Below, piece after piece: positions 16,618-24,288 of a stretch of 46,414 nt of DNA (positions are counted from its first letter, which is position 1; the number at the start of each line of letters is the position of its first letter). Source of the stretch: Novosphingobium sp. (lineage in GTDB: Bacteria > Pseudomonadota > Alphaproteobacteria > Sphingomonadales > Sphingomonadaceae); assembly GCF_027489515.1 (NCBI RefSeq), contig NZ_JAIXZS010000016.1:1-46414 (forward strand), written 5' to 3'. A model generated the notes under the pieces. The model had not been told where the DNA came from. It saw only the letters and a program-made list of their open reading frames with translations, and did no database searches. Both the position numbers and the translations under genes were made by a program.

Positions 16618-18165
16618 TCAGGCGATCTCCAGCGCGCTATCGAGGACTAGCGGTTCGGGCAGGACGAAACCGCGCGGAGAGCCTGCTGCGGCGAGCATGA
16701 AGGGCTGCGGCGAGGTCGCGGCGAGGATCGGCATTTCGTCGATCGGGCCGGGTGCCGCGGCTGCGCGCGCAGCCGCCTGTTGCCGCCGCAGCGCCAGTGC
16801 TGCGCCACTCAGAAAGGCGATGTCGGTGCCCGGATCGCAGGTGGGATACAGGATCGAGGCCATGGCGACAGCCATGACCATCGCCCAGGCGCAAGCCGCA
16901 GCGGTGGAAAGCGCCGGGCTCGAGACAGGCGTCCAGGTCGATTGGCGCAGCGGCCCGAACGCGGTGAGGAGGTGCAGCGAGAGCGTCACCGCGCCGAACA
17001 CGCCGGTGCAGCCCAGCACCGCTGTTGCGAGGCTGGAGGAGCGGAAGCTGCCTGGCCCGATGCCGATTCCGCCGCTTTTGAGGAAGGCATCGATTCCTTG
17101 CCAAGCCCAGAAGCGGCGCTGCAGCCCGGAGAGCGTCTCGCCCTTGTCCACGGTCATGTGGCGGATCATCCCGGCAAAGGCGTCGGCGAGATGGGGTTGC
17201 CAGATCATCACCGCGCTGCCCAGCGCCACCAGCGTGAGCACCGCGCCGCCGATCCACAGCCCACGGTCCGCCGGAATCGCGCCGGGGAAGAGCAGGCCGC
17301 GCATGACGAACAGCACGGCATAGACAGGCAAGCCAGCATAGGCGGTGCTCGAGGTGCTGAGCACGAGCGCGGAAGCGAGCAGTGCGGCGGCGGGGCCCGT
17401 CCAGCGCGCTTCGATACGGCGGAGCCAGCATTCAAATGCGAAGACGAACAGCACGAGGCCGTAATTGGCGAAGCTCGAGGCTTCGGGCCACAGCCCGGTC
17501 ATCCGCACGAAGCCGCGATAAGAATGGTCGAGCTGCGCATAGCTTGCATTGCGAAAGGCCCCGAGCAGCGCTTCGACCGGCGTGCCCTTGAGAACGACCG
17601 AGGCGATCCCGGTAAGCGCATGGGCCATCGCGACAAGGGCGAGCGTGCGCACCAGCACCACGCGCCCGCGCTCGCCCCGGCAGGCGACGAAGCTGGCCAG
17701 CGCGGCGAGGAGCGTGCCAAGCAGATAGACAGCCGTGGTCAGGTTCTGCGGGGAGAAGGCCAGCGGGCGCACCGCATAGACATAGGCAAGCGTGCTGACA
17801 TAGCGCGCCTCGACCCGGCCGCGCAGCGGGGTGACATCGATCTGCCCGGCAAACAGGCGCGGCGCGATGAAGGCAATGACCACGCCGTAGAGAACGAAGC
17901 CGACAAGCCAGGCATTGGCCCGCAGCGCCCGGCCCAGCTCCGCAATCTGGCCAGCACCCGGCACCACCAGACGCATCGCCATGAACAGCAGCGCGAACTG
18001 TACCGGTGGGATCGAGGAGCCGCCGAGCACTGGCAGCAGGATCGCCGCCGATCCGCCGAACATCGCCGAGACGAGTGCAAAGGCAAACATCGCCTCGACC
18101 GAACCCGCGATGAACAGGCCGAGCCCAACGAGGACCTGCACTGCGCCGATGAAGGTCAGTTCCAT
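16618..18165 (-). CDS. Polysaccharide polymerase-like membrane protein (Wzy/O-antigen ligase type)
   Basis: This 515-residue protein has roughly ten to twelve membrane helices and a larger loop between about residues 180 and 260. It lies within a polysaccharide operon and has the overall shape of Wzy polymerases or O-antigen ligases, which share little sequence. I choose the ATG at 18165 (MELTFIGAVQVLVGLG) since AGGAAGGGTG precedes it and the longer frame upstream is Arg-rich shadow sequence. It overlaps the acyltransferase gene by 10 bases. Its last 60 residues are a soluble Ala/Pro-rich tail. A specific polymerase assignment is inferred from context. Confidence 0.7.
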   Translation of the reverse strand: MELTFIGAVQVLVGLGLFIAGSVEAMFAFALVSAMFGGSAAILLPVLGGSSIPPVQFALLFMAMRLVVPGAGQIAELGRALRANAWLVGFVLYGVVIAFIAPRLFAGQIDVTPLRGRVEARYVSTLAYVYAVRPLAFSPQNLTTAVYLLGTLLAALASFVACRGERGRVVLVRTLALVAMAHALTGIASVVLKGTPVEALLGAFRNASYAQLDHSYRGFVRMTGLWPEASSFANYGLVLFVFAFECWLRRIEARWTGPAAALLASALVLSTSSTAYAGLPVYAVLFVMRGLLFPGAIPADRGLWIGGAVLTLVALGSAVMIWQPHLADAFAGMIRHMTVDKGETLSGLQRRFWAWQGIDAFLKSGGIGIGPGSFRSSSLATAVLGCTGVFGAVTLSLHLLTAFGPLRQSTWTPVSSPALSTAAACAWAMVMAVAMASILYPTCDPGTDIAFLSGAALALRRQQAAARAAAAPGPIDEMPILAATSPQPFMLAAAGSPRGFVLPEPLVLDSALEIA

Positions 18166-18662
18166 TGCCGCACCCTTCCTGAACTCTGTTGATGGGGCAC
18201 CGGCATCACGGAGGCTGCGGGTTTGCCGCGCCACACCTCGCGCGAAAGGACATCGCAGAACACCACCGAGCCCGCCGCGATCACCGCATGATTGCCGATG
18301 CTGACGCCGGGCATGACGATGACCCCGCGTCCGAGCCAGACGTTGCGCCCGAGCTTCACCGGCGCCACCCGCACGCTCTGGCCTCCGTGGACTGGATGGT
18401 GGTTGGTATCGGCGAGCACGCAGCGTGGGCCGATGCGGCAATTGTCGCCGATCTCGAGCAGGGCACCGGGCCCGACTTCGACCGCCACCGGCGCGCCGTG
18501 GCAGCTCCAGTTGACGCGCTCGGCAATGGCGATGCGGCCGCGCCCCTCGATGCGCGGCAAGCCGCTGTGGACGAAGAAGCGCCGGCCCGGCCGATCACCG
18601 CGCAGCCGCAGCCGAAGCACGGTCAGCACGGTACGCAGACGGTTGAGCGGTTGCAGTTTCAC
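18156..18662 (-). CDS. Left-handed beta-helix (hexapeptide) acyltransferase
   Basis: The 168-residue protein contains hexapeptide-repeat sequence (IGDNCRIGPRCVLADTNHHPV ... LGRNVWLGRGVIVMPGVSIGNHAVIAAGSVV) and the C-terminal WRGKPAASVMPVP of the WbbJ/maltose acetyltransferase family. It likely acetylates a sugar of the exopolysaccharide or its precursor using acetyl-CoA. The active histidine would be in the DTNHHPVH loop. The GTG start overlaps the preceding glycosyltransferase stop (GTGA at 18659-18662), and the end overlaps the Wzy-like start, so all belong to one transcript running from the Wzc gene. Confidence 0.88.
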   Translation of the reverse strand: MKLQPLNRLRTVLTVLRLRLRGDRPGRRFFVHSGLPRIEGRGRIAIAERVNWSCHGAPVAVEVGPGALLEIGDNCRIGPRCVLADTNHHPVHGGQSVRVAPVKLGRNVWLGRGVIVMPGVSIGNHAVIAAGSVVFCDVLSREVWRGKPAASVMPVPHQQSSGRVRQWN

Positions 18663-20407
18663 GCCAGCGCCTCCAGCACGCCCGCGTCAAAGTGTTCGGG
18701 CGCGAAGTCCTGCGCGCGGGCGAGAGCCGCAGCCGGATCGAAATGTGGCAGCCACCGCTCGAGCTTCTGTACGGCTTCGACGAGCGCTTCGGTGGTCTGT
18801 TCGCCAAAGAACAGTCCGGTGCGCCCCTCCACCACGCTATCGAGCGCGCCGCCCCGGCCATAGGCGATGACCGGGCGGCCCGAGGCCATGACTTCGACGG
18901 GGACGATGCCGAAATCCTCCTCGGCGGTGAACACGAGCGCGCGGCAGCGGGCATAGGCCTGGCGCAGCGCGGCGAAATCGAGCCGGGGGATCATCCGGAT
19001 CGTCGGCCCGGCACGCTTCTTCAGCATGGCCGCCTGAGGGCCATCGCCCACCACCGTCAGCGGCAAGCCCAGTGCATTGAAGGCGTCGATGGCAAGGTCC
19101 GCGCGCTTGTAGGGCACCAGCTGGCCGACCCAGAGATAGCCCGGCTCCACCGCATCCGACGGTGTGAACAGCGCCGGATCGACCGGCGGATGCACCACGT
19201 CGGCCTCGCGCCGCCAGGCCTTGGCCACGCGTTCGCGGATGAAGTTGGAGTTTGCCAGCACCCGGTCGACCCGCGCAGCCGAACTGGTGTCCCATTGGCG
19301 CAAGCCATGGCACAGCACCGGCATGACCGCGCGCTTCAGCCAGCCGGCCTCTGCTCGGTAGTCGTGGTAATGATCCCACAAGTACCGCATCGGCGAATGG
19401 ACATAGCACAGGTGCAGCGCATCGGGCGCGGGGATCACACCCTTGGCGGGGCCACTCTCGCTCGAGATCACTAGATCATAGCCGCGCAGATCAAGTTGTT
19501 CGAGCGCCATCGGCATGAGCGGCAGATAGGCCTGATAGTGTTTGCGTGCGCCCGGCAGCCGCTGGATGAAGCTGGTGCGCACCGTGCGCTCCCGAATCGC
19601 GGCAGACATCGCCGCCGGATCGTAGACGTGGGTGAAGATGTCGGCCTCGGGAAACAGCTGCAGCAGCCGTTCAAGCACGCGTTCGCCGCCGCGCATTGTC
19701 ACCAGCCAGTAGTGGATGATCGCCACCCGCCGGAAACGCCCGCGCGGATCGACGGGCGCCACCGCGCCCGGGTGGATGATCGCCGGGCGCAGCGCGCTTT
19801 CTGCAGTCGGTGCCGGTTCCCGAAGGACGCCCTCTCGCTCCATCAGCGCACCCGGTGCAATGGCAAATGCGCCATCGTGAGCCGCTTCGGCCGCTGCTCC
19901 GTGCAGGCTCATTGCAGCGCGCTCAGCTTGCGCTGGGGCTCCGCCAAGCGCCAGAGCGCGCGCCGCCACGCCGACAGCCGCTGCCGCCGTGTGAACCGTG
20001 CCTGCCGCCGCTTCGACCGCGGCCGCCGCTTGCATGACCGCAGCCGCCGCCGCTTCGAGCGGGGAAGCCGTTGCTCCGGGCAGCAAGGCCGCGCCAGCCG
20101 GCTCGGGCGCTATGGCGGCCGGGGCCGCAAGGCCGAGGCGCGTCAGATCGAACCCGGCAAGTCGGCCCACACGGCGGGTGCTTGCGCGCTGGTTGTCCGC
20201 AAGGGGGGTCTCCGTGCGGGGGCTGCCGGCAGCGGACTGCCCTGCCTCGGCGACGAACCGCCTTCCCGGTCCCGGCACCTCGACATGCACCTGGCCGTTG
20301 CCCCCCCCGTCGTGGAGCAGGAATGGGGTCGTCCCGGCGCCGTCGCTGCCTGCCTTATCTCCGGAGCGCCGGGGGGAGCCGGAGGAGGGGACTGCCGCCT
20401 CAGGCAT
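18659..20407 (-). CDS. Glycosyltransferase family 4 with a long Ala-rich N-terminal extension
   Basis: With the ATG at 20407 (overlapping the Wzc stop as ATGCCTGA) the protein has 582 residues. The GT4 enzyme proper begins only near residue 225 (RRVAIIHYWLVTMRGGERVLERL). It has YLWVGQLVPYKRADLAI and the donor-site region FTAEEDFGIVPVEVMASGRPVIAYG. The first 220 residues are low-complexity, very rich in Ala, and include PFLLHDGGGNGQVHVEVPGP. I know no domain for them. An internal ATG at about codon 189 (MEREGVL) could give a standard-length enzyme, so the extension may not be translated. It belongs to the Wzc-GT4-acyltransferase-Wzy transcript. Confidence 0.82.
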   Translation of the reverse strand: MPEAAVPSSGSPRRSGDKAGSDGAGTTPFLLHDGGGNGQVHVEVPGPGRRFVAEAGQSAAGSPRTETPLADNQRASTRRVGRLAGFDLTRLGLAAPAAIAPEPAGAALLPGATASPLEAAAAAVMQAAAAVEAAAGTVHTAAAAVGVAARALALGGAPAQAERAAMSLHGAAAEAAHDGAFAIAPGALMEREGVLREPAPTAESALRPAIIHPGAVAPVDPRGRFRRVAIIHYWLVTMRGGERVLERLLQLFPEADIFTHVYDPAAMSAAIRERTVRTSFIQRLPGARKHYQAYLPLMPMALEQLDLRGYDLVISSESGPAKGVIPAPDALHLCYVHSPMRYLWDHYHDYRAEAGWLKRAVMPVLCHGLRQWDTSSAARVDRVLANSNFIRERVAKAWRREADVVHPPVDPALFTPSDAVEPGYLWVGQLVPYKRADLAIDAFNALGLPLTVVGDGPQAAMLKKRAGPTIRMIPRLDFAALRQAYARCRALVFTAEEDFGIVPVEVMASGRPVIAYGRGGALDSVVEGRTGLFFGEQTTEALVEAVQKLERWLPHFDPAAALARAQDFAPEHFDAGVLEALA

Positions 20408-22568
20408 AATAGCGCTTATACGAATGGTAGAACGCATCGTCGCCATAGCCGAACCTTGCCTGCTTGCGCATGTCGACCCGGGTCAGGGCGACGCCGGCCA
20501 GCTGCACCCGGTCATCGGGCAGCAACCGCAGCGCCGAGCGCAGCGCGGCCTCGGGCGTCTTGCGCCAACGCACCACGAAGACCGAGGCATCGGCCTTGCG
20601 CAGCATCAGCCGCGCATCGGCTATTGGCAGCACCGGCGCGGTATCGATGATGATCGCATCGAACATCTCGCGCGCGCGCTCCAGCATCCTGTCCATTTCC
20701 TCGCCAGTGAGCAGTTCGGGCGCCTTGTCGCTGCTTTCGGCCAGCGGCAGGATGTTGAGCCCCGTGGCCGGATCGACCACCAGTGCGGCCTCCAGCGGCG
20801 CACGGCCGCACAGCACGTCCATCAGTCCCGGCCGCCCGGCATCGCCGCGCAGGAACCGGCTGACGCCCTGGCGGCGCAAGTCGCCGTCGATCAGCAGTAC
20901 CTTGTCCCCCGAAAGCGCCATCGAGCGGGCAAGGCAGATCGAGGTCGTCGTCTTGCCCTCGTCCGGCAGTGCGGAGGTCAGCGCGATAATCCGGGCCTGC
21001 GTCGTATTCATCGCGATCGAGGCGCGCAGCGAGCGGAAGCTTTCGGCAAAGGCCGAGCGCGGATCCTCGAGCAGCGCGGCCATCGGCACTTTCTCCTCCC
21101 CCCGCCAGACCGAACCCAGCGTGGGGATCGAGCCGAGATAGCGCACGCCGAGCCGCTGCTCGATGTCATCCCCGGTGGTGAGACCGCTGAACGTCATCTC
21201 CGCCGCAAAGGCAGCCGCGACGCCAAGCCCGAGCCCGAGCGCGACCGACAGCACGAGGTTGAGCGTGACGTTCGGGCTCGTCGGCCGCAGCGGCACTGCC
21301 GCGGGGTGAAGCAGATCGGCATCCGCCTGCTCGGTTCCTTCGCGCGCGGTGAGCTCCTTGAAGCGGTTGAGATAGCTCTCGTACAGCGCGTTCGAGGTTT
21401 CGGCACGCTTCTCCAGATCCTGCAGCCCGACCATCGCCGCGTTGTTCTGCGCCAACGTGCCGCGCGATTGCTGCAGCGATCCGGTGAGCGAGGCGAGCCG
21501 CTGCTGCGAGACGCGCGCCCGCGCCTCCAGGCTCGAGATCACCCGCTGCGTCTCATCGGAAATCCGCGCATCGATCGCACCGAGCGCGGCCTTCGCGCGC
21601 AGCACATCGGGGTGGCGCGGCCCGTAGCGCGCGGTCAGCGAGGCGAGTTCGATCGCCGCGGTTGCCTGCTGTGCGCGCAGCGAGCCGATCGCTGGCGAAA
21701 CCGCCACTTCGCCCACGCCGCCTGCGCTGCCGCCCAGCGCGAGTTGCCGCCGCGCCGCATCGAGCCGCGCCCCGTCCTCGCTCGCTTCCGCCCGCGCGGT
21801 AGTGACCGCCTGATTGTAGCTCGAGATTTCCTGCTCGGTGAGTGTGCCCATCGTGGTCGACAGCAGGTTGTTGGCGATGCGGTAGCGCTGCACGGCAGCG
21901 GTATCGGCAAGCGCCTGCTGGCGCAGCTGTTCGAGCCGCTCGGCGATCGTCGTCGTCGTGGCTCGCGCCGTGCGCCGCTTCGCGTCGAGAGCGCCGGCGG
22001 TGTACTGCTGCGCGAAGGTATTGGCGACCCGCGCCGCCAGCGCCGGATCGGTATCCTCGAAGGTGATCGCGATGCCGTAGGTCGAACCGATCCGGGTTGC
22101 CACCACGCCCTTGCGCAGCCACGCCAGCGCAGCCGCCTGGCCGCCGGCGGCGTTCTTGGCGAAGCGCGTCTCGCGGGCAAGGCCGAGGCTTTCGGCCACG
22201 GCGGCCAGATTGGCCTCGGACGTGACCACCGCGACTTGCGTATCGACGTAGCCTTCGCTCGGGATCGCGGCCTGCTGCGGGCCATCGCTCGCGCTCGTCG
22301 GCGCGACTGACTGAAGCCGGCTGTTGAGGGTGACTTCGGCGCGCGCCGTATAGGTGCGGGGCTGCAGCGCGGTCAGCACCAGCCCGGCGCCGAGCACGGC
22401 CAGGAAGACCGCCAGGAACACGCCGAGGCGGCGGCGGAACACCGCGAACAGCAACCTGAGGTCCACCCGGTCCGCTGCCGGGGGAGGGACCCTCGGTTCG
22501 AAGGCGAGGGCAGGTGCCATGCCGGGCACGCCGCCTGCGTTGCGATAGAGGCCGACTGCGGTGTTCAC
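20400..22568 (-). CDS. Wzc-type chain-length regulator and tyrosine autokinase
   Basis: I start this 722-residue protein at the GTG at 22568 because TAGGAGAACAGGG precedes it; the frame stays open 102 bases further. It has a Wzz domain between two membrane helices (about residues 40-465, with coiled coils) and a C-terminal BY-kinase. The kinase has Walker A (LPDEGKTTTS, near 530), Walker A' (LLIDGDLRR, near 560) and Walker B (IIIDTAP, near 640). The end, FGYGDDAFYHSYKRYYA, supplies the tyrosine cluster for autophosphorylation. Such proteins set polymer length and couple Wzy to Wza export. It heads the minus-strand operon, divergent from the Wza gene. Confidence 0.95.
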   Translation of the reverse strand: MNTAVGLYRNAGGVPGMAPALAFEPRVPPPAADRVDLRLLFAVFRRRLGVFLAVFLAVLGAGLVLTALQPRTYTARAEVTLNSRLQSVAPTSASDGPQQAAIPSEGYVDTQVAVVTSEANLAAVAESLGLARETRFAKNAAGGQAAALAWLRKGVVATRIGSTYGIAITFEDTDPALAARVANTFAQQYTAGALDAKRRTARATTTTIAERLEQLRQQALADTAAVQRYRIANNLLSTTMGTLTEQEISSYNQAVTTARAEASEDGARLDAARRQLALGGSAGGVGEVAVSPAIGSLRAQQATAAIELASLTARYGPRHPDVLRAKAALGAIDARISDETQRVISSLEARARVSQQRLASLTGSLQQSRGTLAQNNAAMVGLQDLEKRAETSNALYESYLNRFKELTAREGTEQADADLLHPAAVPLRPTSPNVTLNLVLSVALGLGLGVAAAFAAEMTFSGLTTGDDIEQRLGVRYLGSIPTLGSVWRGEEKVPMAALLEDPRSAFAESFRSLRASIAMNTTQARIIALTSALPDEGKTTTSICLARSMALSGDKVLLIDGDLRRQGVSRFLRGDAGRPGLMDVLCGRAPLEAALVVDPATGLNILPLAESSDKAPELLTGEEMDRMLERAREMFDAIIIDTAPVLPIADARLMLRKADASVFVVRWRKTPEAALRSALRLLPDDRVQLAGVALTRVDMRKQARFGYGDDAFYHSYKRYYA

Positions 22569-23069
22569 CCCTGTTCTCCTAGGTCGAAGGGTCTGCCGCA
22601 GATCGCCCATGCGATTGGCAAACCCATTTGGTACATTGCGACCGGCGAGCGAAAAGCGCCCGTCCGGCATGGTTGAAGACTAGGCAAGGGGCCGCGACGG
22701 GGAAGGCGAAGCGTATCCGCTGCGGAGGCATACCGGAGGCATCGAGCGCGCCGACACGCATCACGGGATCGCTGCGCGCCTTCGCGGGCGCAGTCCGAAG
22801 CTTCGTACGGTCCTGCATCTCGCATCGCTCGGCTCGGGGCAAATCCGGGTGAATGCTTAAGGATTTATGCACCATAGGCCGGATCGGGGGGCTGCGCCGA
22901 TACTAGGCAGGAGCGCCCCGGCGATGACGGCTCGGGGCTTGGTCTGCCCCCCGGACGAACACCTCCAACTCGGAGGATTCGGCAAGGGGCCGGGAGATTG
23001 CGCTTTGCCGCCCGCCGCATAGACTTGGGGGCATCGCTGGTAACGACGAAGAAGCATTGGAGATTTCGC
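22569..23069. promoter_or_regulatory. Divergent promoter region between Wzc and Wza genes
   Basis: These 501 bases carry no protein-like ORF. They must hold the promoters for the minus-strand Wzc operon and the plus-strand Wza gene. A small CCTCC-AACTC-GGAGG hairpin is at 22962-22976. The most AT-rich part is 22850-22875. I see no clear -35/-10 pair or copy of the TGCACTGCAA palindrome. Confidence 0.5.
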
Positions 23070-23672
23070 ATGGATAGCAAGCACGATGGCGGTCGGCGCA
23101 CGCGGCGCCACCTGGCGCTCGCCATTGTCGGCGCGGCAGCGCTCCTTGTCGGCGGGTGCGCAGGGGCCGGTGCGCCGCCGATTTCGACGGCAGATGTCGC
23201 GGCAGGCCTTGAAAGCTATCACCTCGGCGCGGGGGACCGCGTACGCGTCACCGTGTTCAACGAACCCTCGCTCACGGGGGAGTACAACATCACGCCGGGC
23301 GGGGCACTGGCCTTTCCGCTGATCGGGATGGTCGCTGCCGGGGGCCGCACGATCGAGGCCGTGCAGCAGGAACTCACCGCCAAGCTCGCCGAAGGCTATG
23401 TCAACGATCCGCGCGTGAGTGTGGAGGTGCTCAACTACCGGCCGTTCTACATTCTCGGCGAGGTTAACCGTCCTGGTGAGTATTCCTATGCTTCGGGGAT
23501 GACGGTCGAGCAGGCAATCGCCCGCGCCGGCGGCTTCACTTATCGCGCCAACGAGAAGACGGTGTTCCTTCGCCGCCAGACCGGCAAAGGTGAAAGCGCT
23601 GTGCCGCTGCGCAGCGCGCAAGTGGCCGTGCTCCCCGGCGATACGATCCGGATCGGCCAGCGCTACTTCTAG
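23070..23672 (+). CDS. Wza-type polysaccharide export lipoprotein
   Basis: The 200-residue protein has a signal peptide ending in a lipobox (AALLVGGC), so it is a lipoprotein. Then comes the polysaccharide export domain (PF02563; YHLGAGDRVRVTVFNEPSLTGEYNITPGGALAFPLIG) and a SLBB domain (FYILGEVNRPGEYSYASGMTVEQAIARAGGFTYRAN). It forms the outer-membrane export channel that works with the Wzc partner encoded divergently. It is shorter than E. coli Wza (about 380 residues), with only one SLBB domain, as is common in sphingomonads. The ATG at 23070 follows TTGGAGATTT. Its stop overlaps the opposing HPP stop within CTAG. Confidence 0.93.
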   Translation: MDSKHDGGRRTRRHLALAIVGAAALLVGGCAGAGAPPISTADVAAGLESYHLGAGDRVRVTVFNEPSLTGEYNITPGGALAFPLIGMVAAGGRTIEAVQQELTAKLAEGYVNDPRVSVEVLNYRPFYILGEVNRPGEYSYASGMTVEQAIARAGGFTYRANEKTVFLRRQTGKGESAVPLRSAQVAVLPGDTIRIGQRYF

Positions 23673-24190
23673 GCGGTGGGTGCCCCGCCTGTGGTGCGAG
23701 CCGCGTCTGCCCTGCCGGCCCCGTCGGCGCGGTCGAAAGCATGGGCGGCAAGCAGCAGCAGTGCCGCCGCCAGCAGGACGGCCCCGGCATAGACCGGCAT
23801 CGTCGCGGCCGTGAACAGCGGGATCGCGGCATTGGCGGCAGCCGGCGGGTGATAGCAGCGCAAGACCCACATCAGCGCCACACCAACGGCAACCGCCGGC
23901 GCGGCCAGCCATAGCGCCCACGGATGCGCGGCCGGGCCAGCGAGAAGAAAGGCGGCAATCCCGGTCGCCCCGCAGACCACATGGCCGAGGCTTGCAGCAC
24001 GTGGCCGCGCGGCGGGCACATCGCGGCAGCCTACAATCAGCGCGGTGCTAGAGGCCCACGACGGCAGCATCAGCGCAAAGCCCGCGATCCATGAGGCGAA
24101 GACCAGCCCCTGCAGGATCAGCAGCGTCAGCGCGAAGATCCCCAGCAACGTGCCGGCGCGCGGTGTCATGCCACCGGTCACGCCGCGCAT
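23669..24190 (-). CDS. HPP family integral membrane protein (short)
   Basis: This 173-residue protein has about five membrane helices and the family motif CYHPPAAANAAIPL near residue 115. HPP proteins are of unknown function in most bacteria; plant chloroplast and cyanobacterial members have been linked to nitrite transport. I prefer the ATG at 24190 (MRGVTGGM) to the TTG at 24211. A second, longer HPP gene lies at 32001. The leader carries the 24-base motif (24210-24233) shared with the YCII gene. The stop codon overlaps the Wza stop on the other strand. Confidence 0.82.
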   Translation of the reverse strand: MRGVTGGMTPRAGTLLGIFALTLLILQGLVFASWIAGFALMLPSWASSTALIVGCRDVPAARPRAASLGHVVCGATGIAAFLLAGPAAHPWALWLAAPAVAVGVALMWVLRCYHPPAAANAAIPLFTAATMPVYAGAVLLAAALLLLAAHAFDRADGAGRADAARTTGGAPTA

Positions 24191-24209
24191 GCCCGTCCCT
24201 GACCGGAAC

Positions 24210-24233
24210 AAGTTGACACAGTTGACACTGTCC
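24210..24233 (-). promoter_or_regulatory. Tandem GTGTCAACT motif in the HPP leader
   Basis: Read on the minus strand, this 24-base segment contains GTGTCAACT twice head to tail and ends 20 bases before the HPP ATG. It is identical to 14828-14851, which has the same orientation to the YCII gene. A shared regulator site or a dispersed repeat are the two readings. Confidence 0.55.
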
Positions 24234-24250
24234 TGAGGAGTAATTGCATT

Positions 24251-24288
24251 CGATCAATAGCGCGGTTTTGATCGACTAAGGCGATCAA
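24251..24288. promoter_or_regulatory. Three CGATCAA half-sites
   Basis: CGATCAA (24251-24257), its complement TTGATCG (24268-24274) and a third CGATCAA (24282-24288) lie between the HPP and restriction genes. The first two form a perfect 7-bp dyad with a 10-base spacer. It looks like an operator with an auxiliary half-site. The remaining bases to 24530 show a GGCCTG/CAGGCC dyad near 24343-24370 but no gene. Confidence 0.45.

Noticed and set aside
19998..22310. 770-codon plus-strand frame opposite the Wzc gene
   Set aside because: Arg/Gly/His-rich antisense shadow of a clear tyrosine-kinase gene; no ribosome binding site.
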